Positions 42,219 to 49,630 of a stretch of 64,000 bases of DNA are shown here, one piece after another. Below the pieces are notes generated by a model. It worked only from the letters and a program-made list of their open reading frames with translations, was not told the DNA's origin and made no database searches. Position 1 is the first letter of the stretch; every line of letters begins with the position of its first letter. The position numbers and the translations under genes were made by a program. This stretch comes from Actinocatenispora sp963805605 (GTDB taxonomy: Bacteria > Actinomycetota > Actinomycetes > Mycobacteriales > Micromonosporaceae). Location: assembly GCA_963805605.1 (NCBI GenBank), contig CAWDUX010000002.1, forward strand, positions 1,674,001 through 1,738,000. Reading direction: 5' to 3'.

Positions 42219-43006
42219 CCGGTGAAGGCCGGCAACGCGTCGGCGAGCGGCGGGATCTCCGGATGCCACATCCGTTCGTACTCCAGCGATATCCAGCCCT
42301 GATATCCCGCCCGGCGCAGGGCGGCGAGCACGTGCGGCAGCGGCAGTACGCCGGCACCGGGTGCCACCGGATCCAGCTCGGACGTGCAGTCCTTGAGCTG
42401 GACGTAGCCCAGCCAGGGCGCGAGCCCGGCCAGCGAGGCGGCCGGCGTCTCACCACCCCGCCAGGTGTGCATCACGTCCCAGATCGCGCCGATCGGATGG
42501 CCGTCGGTGGCGGCCACCCCGCGTTGCGCGGCGTCGGTCAGCACCCGGGCCACGTCCGCGGCACGCCGGTGCGAGTCGTGCGTCTCCAGCAGTACGCCCA
42601 CCCCGAGGTCCCGGGCCATGGACGCCACCTCGACCAGGCGACGGGTGGCCCGTCGGTCCGCGTCGGCGTCCGGCGCGTCGGCGCCCGGGAAGACCCGCAG
42701 GTATCGGGCACCCAGCGACGCCGCCACGGCCAGGTGCTCGCGCAGTCCGGTGACGATCCCGTCGGCGGCCGGATCCTCCGGCCCCTCGGCGGCGAGTTTC
42801 AGGTAGGAGTCCAGGGCCAACGGAACGACACCGGCATCCGCCAGCCGGCGCCCGATCGAGGCCAGCTCACCGGTGGACAGTCCGGGATGCACCGGCTCGC
42901 CCTCGGCGTAGCGGAACTCCACGCCGTCACAGCCGTGCCGCTGCGCCAGCGCGATCACCTCGTCCAGCGGCAGTCCCGGGCAGCCCAGGGTGGCGAACGC
43001 GAGCAC
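42197..43006 (-). CDS. Sugar phosphate isomerase/epimerase (AP endonuclease 2-like TIM barrel)
   Basis: TIM-barrel isomerase of 269 residues (PF01261 type). Metal-ligand strands are recognisable in GVLLETHDSHR, IGAIWDVMHTWRGGE and GYVQLKDCTSELD, with SLEYERMWHPEI near the end. The start is GTG 43006, overlapping the LacI stop by one base (TAGTG), so the two are coupled. A much longer frame running through the LacI gene is a shadow. Acts presumably with the divergent Gfo/Idh-DUF993 operon in catabolism of a sugar or cyclitol; substrate unknown. Confidence 0.88.
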   Translation of the reverse strand: MLAFATLGCPGLPLDEVIALAQRHGCDGVEFRYAEGEPVHPGLSTGELASIGRRLADAGVVPLALDSYLKLAAEGPEDPAADGIVTGLREHLAVAASLGARYLRVFPGADAPDADADRRATRRLVEVASMARDLGVGVLLETHDSHRRAADVARVLTDAAQRGVAATDGHPIGAIWDVMHTWRGGETPAASLAGLAPWLGYVQLKDCTSELDPVAPGAGVLPLPHVLAALRRAGYQGWISLEYERMWHPEIPPLADALPAFTGYLAASD

Positions 43007-44052
43007 TACGACGCCACCACGGCGTGCTGCGCGGTGCTGGCCCGCAGCACCACCTCGGCGTCGACCTGTACGACCCGCGCCGGCAGCTCCAGCTCGTCGT
43101 CCTCCCGGGGAGCCAGTACGAGATCCACCGCACGCGCGCCCATCTGTTCCAGCGGCAGCCGTACGGTGGACAGCGGCGGGGTCAGGTCCCGCACGGTCGG
43201 GATGTCGTCGAAGCCGGCCAGGGACATCTCGTCGGGCACCCGTACACCGAGGTCGCGCAGTGCGGCCAGGGCACCGATCGCCATCACGTCCGACAGCGCC
43301 ACCAGGCAGCTCGCCCCGGTGAGCATCCCGCGTTCGGCCAGCGCGCGGGTCGCGGCGTACCCGCCGTCGCGGGTGAAGCCGCCGTCGGCGACCCGTTCGT
43401 TGGGCAGACCCGCTGCCGCCCGCCCGAGCTCGTGCCGGAAGCCGAGGTAGCGGTCCCGCACGGTGAGCAGGTGCTCCGGGCCGGTGACCATGGCGAAGTC
43501 GCGGTGCCCCAGGTCGAGCAGGGCGCGGGCCAGGCCACGCGCGCCGCCCTGGTTGTCCGGCAACACGGTGTCCACATCGAACCGGTGCTGGCTGACCACC
43601 GCGACCCGTCCCCCGCCGGACTGGTACGCGGCGAGCGCGATCTGCAGTTGCTCGGTCCGGGCCCGGTCGTGGTAACCGGAGCCGGCCAGGATGATGGCCT
43701 GCGCGCGCTGCTGGTGCAGCATCCGTACGTAGGCCAGCTCCCGGTCCGGATCGCGGAACGTGCAGGACATCATCACCAGCAGGTCGTGGTCGGCGGCCCG
43801 GCGCATCGCACCTCCGGCGATGGCGGCGAAGTACGGGTCGCTGACGTCGTGCAGGATCACCCCGACGCTGGCGGTACGGCTGCCGGCCAGTGCCTGGGCG
43901 TGCGCGTTCGGTGTGTAGCGCAGTGTCGTGGCGGCGGCGAGCACCTTGTCGCGCAGTTCCGGGCGTACCACCCGGGTGCTGCCGTTGAGTACCCGCGACG
44001 CGGTCGCCAGCGAGACACCGGCCTGTTGCGCCACCTCGGCGAGTGTGGCCAC
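43006..44052 (-). CDS. LacI-family transcriptional regulator
   Basis: Repressor of 348 residues with the canonical LacI N-terminal HTH (ATLAEVAQQAGVSLATASRVLNGSTRV, 2-28) and hinge helix YTPNAHAQALAGSRT. A periplasmic-binding-like effector domain follows (VGVILHDVSDPYFAAIAGG, SLAGFDDIPTVRDLTPPLSTVRLP). It is divergent from the Gfo/Idh operon, and two operators of the expected TAAGCGCTTA type lie in the intergenic region at 44229-44259. The ligand should be the operon's sugar substrate. Confidence 0.95.
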   Translation of the reverse strand: MATLAEVAQQAGVSLATASRVLNGSTRVVRPELRDKVLAAATTLRYTPNAHAQALAGSRTASVGVILHDVSDPYFAAIAGGAMRRAADHDLLVMMSCTFRDPDRELAYVRMLHQQRAQAIILAGSGYHDRARTEQLQIALAAYQSGGGRVAVVSQHRFDVDTVLPDNQGGARGLARALLDLGHRDFAMVTGPEHLLTVRDRYLGFRHELGRAAAGLPNERVADGGFTRDGGYAATRALAERGMLTGASCLVALSDVMAIGALAALRDLGVRVPDEMSLAGFDDIPTVRDLTPPLSTVRLPLEQMGARAVDLVLAPREDDELELPARVVQVDAEVVLRASTAQHAVVAS

Positions 44053-44228
44053 GGCCGCCTCCCCTCGCTCGGTTCACCCCGGTCGGGATATCTCATCATG
44101 TGTCGGTGCTGCACGCCGACCGGCACCCGTGCATGTGTCGGCGCTGTCCGCCGAACGGCACGCATGCCGTTCGCGCCGCGCCCGGCACCGGCCGGGGTTG
44201 ACCGGTTCAGAAGACGCAGTCTACGGTA

Positions 44229-44259
44229 CGGTAAGCGCTTTCCCGGTAAGCGCTTACCG
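44229..44259 (+). promoter_or_regulatory. Twin LacI-type operators
   Basis: CGGTAAGCGCTTACCG (44244-44259) is a perfect palindrome. An overlapping near-copy, CGGTAAGCGCTTTCCC, lies at 44229-44244. Centres are 15 bp apart, 30-60 bp upstream of ATG 44287. Confidence 0.85.
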
Positions 44260-44286
44260 TCAGTTCTTTCACGATACGGAGGATCC

Positions 44287-45438
44287 ATGCCGGTGCACAC
44301 CCTCGGCATCGCGATGAACGGCGTCACCGGCCGGATGGGCCACCACCAGCACCTGGTCCGCTCCATCCTGGCCATCCGCGACCAGGGCGGGGTGAGCATG
44401 CCGGACGGCAGCCGGGTCATGCCCGAGCCCGTGCTGGTCGGCCGGGACGAGGAGAAACTGCGCGCCCTCGCCGAGCGGTACGGACTGGGCCGGGTCAGCA
44501 CCGACCTGGCCGCCGTACTGGCCGACCCCGACCTACCGGTGTACTTCGACGCCCAGATCACCTCCGCCCGGGAAAAGGCAGTACACGCCGCGCTGGCCGC
44601 CGGCAAACACGTGTACACCGAGAAGCCGGTCGCCGGCAGCCTGCCCGGCGCGGTGGAACTGGCCCGCGCCGCCCGCGACGCCGGGGTGTGCAACGGCGTG
44701 GTGATGGACAAGCTGTTCCTGCCCGGGCTGCGCAAGCTGCGCCGTCTGGCCGACGGCGGGTTCTTCGGCCGGATCCTGTCGGTACGCGGCGAGTTCGGCT
44801 ACTGGGTGTTCGAGGGCGACTGGCAGTCCGCGCAGCGCCCGTCCTGGAACTACCGGGCCGCCGACGGCGGCGGCATCGTGCTGGACATGTTCGCGCACTG
44901 GAACTACGTACTGGAAGCCCTGTTCGGCGAGGTGCAGGCGGTCACCGCGCGGGCCGTCACGCACCTGCCGGAGCGGGTGGACGAGCGCGGCACGCGCTAC
45001 ACCGCCGACGCCGACGACGCCGCGTACGGCATCTTCGAACTGGCCGGCGGGATCGTCGCGACCGTCAACTCGTCCTGGTGCGTACGGGTGAACCGGGACG
45101 AGCTGGTCGAGTTCCAGGTCGACGGCACCGAGGGCTCGGCGGTCGCCGGGCTGCGCCACTGCCGGGTACAGCACCGCTCGACAACCCCGAAACCGGTGTG
45201 GAATCCCGACCTCGCCACCCCGGAAGCGTTCCGGCAGCAGTGGCAGGAGGTACCGGACAACGACACCTTCGACAACGGTTTCAAGACCCAGTGGGAACAG
45301 TTCCTGCGGCACGTGGTGGCCGGCACCCCGTTTCCGTACGACTTCGCCGCCGCCGCCCGCGGTGTGCAGCTCGCCGAACTCGGCTACGCCAGTTCCCGGG
45401 AGGGGCGGCGGATGAGCGTCCCGGCGGTCGAGCTGTGA
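44287..45438 (+). CDS. Gfo/Idh/MocA-family NAD(P)-dependent oxidoreductase
   Basis: Sugar or cyclitol dehydrogenase of 383 residues. The dinucleotide site is GIAMNGVTGRMG (7-18), the catalytic-lysine motif is TEKPVAG (Glu112-Lys113-Pro114), and GGGIVLDMFAHWNYVLEALFG follows with the usual substrate-pocket His. GGAGGATCC precedes ATG 44287. First gene of an operon controlled by the twin operators and coupled by GTGA to the DUF993 gene. Likely oxidises a hydroxyl of the substrate to a ketone. Confidence 0.93.
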   Translation: MPVHTLGIAMNGVTGRMGHHQHLVRSILAIRDQGGVSMPDGSRVMPEPVLVGRDEEKLRALAERYGLGRVSTDLAAVLADPDLPVYFDAQITSAREKAVHAALAAGKHVYTEKPVAGSLPGAVELARAARDAGVCNGVVMDKLFLPGLRKLRRLADGGFFGRILSVRGEFGYWVFEGDWQSAQRPSWNYRAADGGGIVLDMFAHWNYVLEALFGEVQAVTARAVTHLPERVDERGTRYTADADDAAYGIFELAGGIVATVNSSWCVRVNRDELVEFQVDGTEGSAVAGLRHCRVQHRSTTPKPVWNPDLATPEAFRQQWQEVPDNDTFDNGFKTQWEQFLRHVVAGTPFPYDFAAAARGVQLAELGYASSREGRRMSVPAVEL

Positions 45439-46595
45439 GCGAGCGGATCCGGCTGCCGGTCGCGGACGGCACGCTGGTCCCCTACCACCTGCGCCAGCCG
45501 GTCGCCTGGCCGAGGCCCGAACACCCACCGGCCTGCCGGACCGGGTACGCCGCCGCGCACGTGGTCGCCGACCCGCTCGCCGACAACACACCGGGTGTGC
45601 CCGCCGCACTGGACTGGGACGCCACCCTGGCGTTCCGCCGGCACCTCTGGTCCTACGGGCTGGGGGTCGCGGATGCGATGGACACCGCGCAGCGCGGCAT
45701 GGGCCTGGACTGGGCTGCCACCCGGGAACTGATCCGGCGTTCCGGCGCCGAGGCGCGCGCCTGGACCGGTGGCCCGGCGTTGCTGGCCTGCGGCGCCGGT
45801 ACCGACCACCTGTCGGCTGATGTGTCCACAGTGGAGCAGATCGTCGCCGGGTACGAGGAGCAGCTCGCCGTCGTCGAGTCCGCCGGCGTCACCCCGATCC
45901 TGATGGCCAGCCGGCAGCTGGCCCGGGTCGCCCGCGGCCCGGACGACTACGCGTCGGTGTACGGGAAACTGCTGGTTCAGCTGCGCCGACCGGCCATCCT
46001 GCACTGGCTGGGCCCGATGTTCGACCCGGCCCTGGCCGGCTACTGGGGTTCGGCGGACGTCTCCACCGCCACTGACACTCTGCTGTCCATCATCCGGACG
46101 AACTCCTCCACAGTGGAGGGTGTGAAGGTGTCGCTGCTGGACGCCGCGCACGAGACCGCGCTGCGCGCCGCACTGCCCGACGGCGTACGGCTCTACACCG
46201 GTGACGACTTCCACTACCCGGAGCTGATCGCCTCGGGATCCGATGCGCTGCTGGGCATCTTCGACCCGATCGCGCCGGCCGCCTCCGCGGCGATGGGCGC
46301 CCTCGACGCCGACGATCCCGCTGCCTTCCAACAGATCCTGGCGCCGACCGTACCCTTGTCGCGGCACGTGTTCGGGACCCCGACCTACCACTACAAGACC
46401 GGCATCGTGTTCCTCGCCTGGCTGGCCGGCCACCAGCGGGCGTTCAGCATGGTCGGCGGGCAGCAGGCCGCGCGCAGCCTGCCACACCTGGCCGAGACGT
46501 TCCGGCTGGCCGATCGGGCTGGGTTGCTGCCGGACCCGGCGCTGGCCGTGCACCGGATGCGCGGTCTGCTGGCTGTGCACGGGATCGAGGGATGA
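45435..46595 (+). CDS. DUF993 family protein (class I aldolase-like TIM barrel)
   Basis: DUF993 protein of 386 residues, distantly related to dihydrodipicolinate synthase-type aldolases. Characteristic parts are TPILMASRQLARVARGPDDYASVYGKLL, RPAILHWLGPMFDPALAGYWG and EGVKVSLLDAAHE, whose Lys is a candidate Schiff-base residue. GTG 45435 overlaps the upstream stop (GTGA) and the stop overlaps the next ATG (ATGA), so three enzymes are made from one message. Probably cleaves or dehydrates the keto-intermediate formed by the dehydrogenase; no substrate is established to my knowledge. Confidence 0.9.
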   Translation: MSERIRLPVADGTLVPYHLRQPVAWPRPEHPPACRTGYAAAHVVADPLADNTPGVPAALDWDATLAFRRHLWSYGLGVADAMDTAQRGMGLDWAATRELIRRSGAEARAWTGGPALLACGAGTDHLSADVSTVEQIVAGYEEQLAVVESAGVTPILMASRQLARVARGPDDYASVYGKLLVQLRRPAILHWLGPMFDPALAGYWGSADVSTATDTLLSIIRTNSSTVEGVKVSLLDAAHETALRAALPDGVRLYTGDDFHYPELIASGSDALLGIFDPIAPAASAAMGALDADDPAAFQQILAPTVPLSRHVFGTPTYHYKTGIVFLAWLAGHQRAFSMVGGQQAARSLPHLAETFRLADRAGLLPDPALAVHRMRGLLAVHGIEG

Positions 46596-47479
46596 AGGTG
46601 CCGATCGACGTACCGTCCGGCCGGGAAGCGACCGTCGCGACCCCGGCACCGGGCGACGAGCGGCTGGCCCGGCTGTCGCTGAACCAGAAGACCGTGGACC
46701 GGCTGGACATTCCGCAACTGGTGGACGCCTGCCGGCGGCACGGCATCGGTGCGGTCGGGCTGTGGCGCGAGCCGGTGGCCGCGTACGGGCTGGACGCGAC
46801 AGCCCGGTTGATCAAGAACAGCGGGCTGCGGGTGTCGTCGCTGTGCCGCGGTGGTTTCCTCACCGACCCCGAGCCCGACGCGGTACGCCGCGCGCTGGCC
46901 GACAACCGTCGCGCGATCGAGGAGGCCGCCACCCTCGCTACCGACACGTTGGTGCTAGTGGTCGGCGGGCTGCCGGCCGGATCACGCGACCTGGCCGGAG
47001 CCCGGCAACGGGTCGCCGACTCACTCGCCGAACTCGCCCCCTACGCCGCCGGGCACAAGGTACGGCTCGCGCTGGAACCGATGCACCCGATCTTCTGCGC
47101 CGACCGGGGTGTGCTGTCCACCCTGGCGCAGGCGCTCGACCTGGCCGAGAAGTTCCCGGCCAGCCAGGTCGGGGTGGTGGTCGACACCTACCACGTGTGG
47201 TGGGACCCGGCGCTGCCCGAGCAACTGTCCCGGGCCGCCGGCCGGATCGCCGCCGTACAGCTCTGCGACTGGGTACTGCCGCTGCCGGCCGACACTCTGC
47301 TCGGCCGGGGCATGATGGGCGACGGGCACATCGACTTCCGCGGCGTCACCGCCATGGTCCGGGCCGCCGGCTTCACCGGCGACGAGGAGGTCGAACTGTT
47401 CAACGGCGATGTGTGGGCCGCCGACCCCGACGATGTGCTGGATACCGTACGACGCCGGTACCTCACCGAGGTCCGATAG
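46592..47479 (+). CDS. Sugar phosphate isomerase/epimerase (PF01261 type), operon third gene
   Basis: TIM-barrel isomerase of 295 residues. Metal-binding strands are visible in LALEPMHPIFCAD (Glu), GVVVDTYHVWWDP (Asp/His), AVQLCDWVLP and GHIDFRGV, with EVELFNGDVW as the last ligand. ATGA overlap with DUF993. The divergent gene cluster contains a second, only distantly similar isomerase, so two isomerase steps or two substrates are likely. Confidence 0.92.
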   Translation: MKVPIDVPSGREATVATPAPGDERLARLSLNQKTVDRLDIPQLVDACRRHGIGAVGLWREPVAAYGLDATARLIKNSGLRVSSLCRGGFLTDPEPDAVRRALADNRRAIEEAATLATDTLVLVVGGLPAGSRDLAGARQRVADSLAELAPYAAGHKVRLALEPMHPIFCADRGVLSTLAQALDLAEKFPASQVGVVVDTYHVWWDPALPEQLSRAAGRIAAVQLCDWVLPLPADTLLGRGMMGDGHIDFRGVTAMVRAAGFTGDEEVELFNGDVWAADPDDVLDTVRRRYLTEVR

Positions 47480-47483
47480 CGCT

Positions 47484-47525
47484 GTGCCCAGGAAGGTCTG
47501 CGGTGCCGCCGACCTTCCTGGGCAC
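47484..47525. terminator. Bidirectional terminator
   Basis: Perfect 15-bp arms GTGCCCAGGAAGGTC / GACCTTCCTGGGCAC with a 12-nt loop between the convergent isomerase and reductase genes. Confidence 0.8.
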
Positions 47526-47529
47526 CGTC

Positions 47530-48544
47530 CTAGCTGAGGCGTACCAGCATCTTCCCGGTGTTCTCGCCGCGCAACATGCCCAGGAACGCCTCCGGCGCGT
47601 TCTCCAGACCGTCCACAAAGGTCTCCCGATGCTGGAGACTGCCGTCGGCAAGCCAGCTGGCGGTACGGGAGACGAACTCGTCGCGCAGGTCGTAGTGGTC
47701 CATCACGATGAACCCGCGCAGGGTCAGCCGCCAGCCGATCATCTTCGCCAGATTGCGCGGCCCGGGCGGCGGGCTGGTGTCGTTGTACTGCGAGATCGCG
47801 CCGCACAGCGCCGCCCGGCCGTACCGGCGCATCGCCCCGATCGCGGCCTCCAGGTGGTCGCCGCCGACATTGTCGAAGTAGACGTCGATGCCGTCCGGCG
47901 CGGCGTCGCGCAGTTGGTCGCGTACCGGGCCGTCCTTGTAGTTGAACGCGGCGTCGAAACCGAGGTCGTCGCGCACGTACGCGACCTTCTCCGCCGAACC
48001 GGCGCTGCCCACCACCCGGGACGCGCCGAGCAGCCGGGCCATCTGGCCGGCGACGCTGCCGACCGCACCTGCCGCGCCGGACACGAACACCACGTCGCCG
48101 GGCTTCAGCGCGGCGATCGTCGACGAGCCCGGCGTACGCGGTGAGCCCGGTGGTGCCCAGCACCCCGAGGTAGGCCGACGGCGCCGCGAGCTTCGCATCG
48201 ACCGGCAGCGACTGGGCCGCGTCCAGTACCGCGTACTCCCGCCAGCCCAGACCGTGCAGGACCAGGTCACCGACCTTGCGGTCCGGCGAGCGGGACTCGA
48301 CCACCTCGCCGACCGCACCGCCGTCCATCGCCGCACCGACCTGGAACGGCGGTACGTAGGACTTCACGTCGTTCATCCGGCCGCGCATGTACGGATCGAC
48401 CGACATGACCTGGTTGCGTACCAGGATCTGCCCGTCCGCGAGGTCCGGTACCGGCGCGGTGGCCAGCTCGAAGTTGGCTGCGGTCGGCCACCCCTCGGGC
48501 CGCGCCGCCAGCCTGATCTCCCGACCTTCCCGTACCTGTGCCAC
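47530..48544 (-). pseudogene. NADP-dependent MDR oxidoreductase (CurA/leukotriene-dehydrogenase-like) with a one-base frame break
   Basis: Medium-chain reductase that would be 338 residues. The N-terminal part reads from GTG 48544 (VAQVREGREIRLAARPEGWP, RNQVMSVDPYMRGRMND) to GTTGLTAYAGLVD. The rest (IAALKPGDVVFVSGAAGAVGSVAG to GENTGKMLVRLS) is in the next frame. Deleting one base near 48117-48122, where GTC-GAC-G-ATC occurs, restores the expected LVDIAALKPGD. Total length 1015 nt equals 3x338+1, agreeing with one inserted base. AGGGGG precedes the start. Either a recent pseudogene or a sequence error; both halves are otherwise intact. Confidence 0.85.
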
Positions 48545-48584
48545 GGTGTCGTCCCCCTCGTACTTCGCTGTGTGTGCTGCCCGG

Positions 48585-49184
48585 TCAGACGTCGACCGAA
48601 CGGCGTCCCTCGAAGGCGCGGCCGAGGGTGATCTCGTCCGCGTACTCCAGGTCGCCACCGACCGGCAGGCCGGAAGCGAGCCGGGTGACCCGCAGCCCCA
48701 TCGGCTTGACCAGCAACGCCAGGTAGGTGGCGGTGGCCTCCCCCTCGGTGTTCGGGTCGGTGGCCAGAATCAGCTCCTGCACCTCACCGGACGCCAGCCT
48801 GGTCATCAGTTCCCGGATCCGCAGATGGTCCGGGCCGACGCCCTCCAACGGGTTGATCGCCCCGCCGAGCACGTGGTAGCGGCCCCGGAACTCGCCGGTG
48901 CGCTCGATCGCCACGACGTCCTTGGGTTCCTCGACCACGCACAGCACCTCGTCACTGCGCCGTACGTCCCGACAGATCCGGCATTCTTCGGCCTCGGCCA
49001 CGTTGAAACAGAGCCGGCAGAACCGGACCTGCTCCTTGACCTTGCGCAGCGCGACGGCCAACCGGGTCACATCGGCCGGATCGGCCGACAGCACATGGAA
49101 CGCGATGCGTTGCGCACTCTTGGGTCCGACCCCGGGCAGCCGACCGAGCTCGTCGATCAGGTCCTGGATCGCGCCCTCGTACAA
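48585..49184 (-). CDS. recR: Recombination protein RecR
   Basis: DNA-repair protein of 199 residues working with RecF and RecO to load RecA at gaps. The N-terminal helix-hairpin-helix LGRLPGVGPKSAQRIAFHVL, the four-Cys zinc finger (FCRLC...ECRIC) and the Toprim domain (ATDPNTEGEATATYLA) are complete. It lies nine bases downstream of ybaB and then dnaX, the conserved bacterial order dnaX-ybaB-recR. Confidence 0.98.
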   Translation of the reverse strand: MYEGAIQDLIDELGRLPGVGPKSAQRIAFHVLSADPADVTRLAVALRKVKEQVRFCRLCFNVAEAEECRICRDVRRSDEVLCVVEEPKDVVAIERTGEFRGRYHVLGGAINPLEGVGPDHLRIRELMTRLASGEVQELILATDPNTEGEATATYLALLVKPMGLRVTRLASGLPVGGDLEYADEITLGRAFEGRRSVDV

Positions 49185-49193
49185 GGCAGCGGC

Positions 49194-49541
49194 CTACATT
49201 CCCAGGCCGGGCAGACCGCCGGCCATGCCACCGAGACCACCGGCGATCGGGCCCATCTTGTCCTGCTGGACCTTGCGGGCCTCCTCGGTGGCGTTGCGTA
49301 CCGCCGCCACCACCAGGTCCTGCAGCATCTCGACGTCGTCCGGATCGACCGCCTTCGGGTCGATCGTGATGCTCTTCAACTCGGCGCTACCGGTCACCGT
49401 CGCAGTCACCAGTCCGCCACCGGCGCTGCTCGTAACCTCGGTCTCGGCCAACTCCTCCTGTGCCGAGGCAAGCTGTTCCTGCATCTTCTGTGCCTGTTGA
49501 AGCAGTTGCTGAAGGTTCGGCTGCCCGCCACCCGGCATCAC
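49194..49541 (-). CDS. YbaB/EbfC nucleoid-associated protein
   Basis: Small DNA-binding protein of 115 residues. A long N-terminal coiled coil (NLQQLLQQAQKMQEQLASAQEEL) and the core VTATVTGSAELKSITIDPKAVDPDDVEMLQDLVVAAVRNA are diagnostic. A Gly/Met-rich tail follows. Sits between dnaX and recR as in most bacteria. Confidence 0.96.
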   Translation of the reverse strand: MMPGGGQPNLQQLLQQAQKMQEQLASAQEELAETEVTSSAGGGLVTATVTGSAELKSITIDPKAVDPDDVEMLQDLVVAAVRNATEEARKVQQDKMGPIAGGLGGMAGGLPGLGM

Positions 49542-49630
49542 GGCGACTCCTCGGTGCTCGTTCGTTCTGGTACTGCGAAGCCTAGCCGGCCATCCCCGTA
49601 CCAGCCCGTGGCCACCGGGTCTGGCGACGG

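Noticed and set aside
43007..44077. Extension of the isomerase frame through the LacI gene
   Set aside because: It is Arg/Pro/Gly-rich shadow sequence; the LacI protein in the other frame is complete, and the isomerase start is fixed by a TAGTG overlap.
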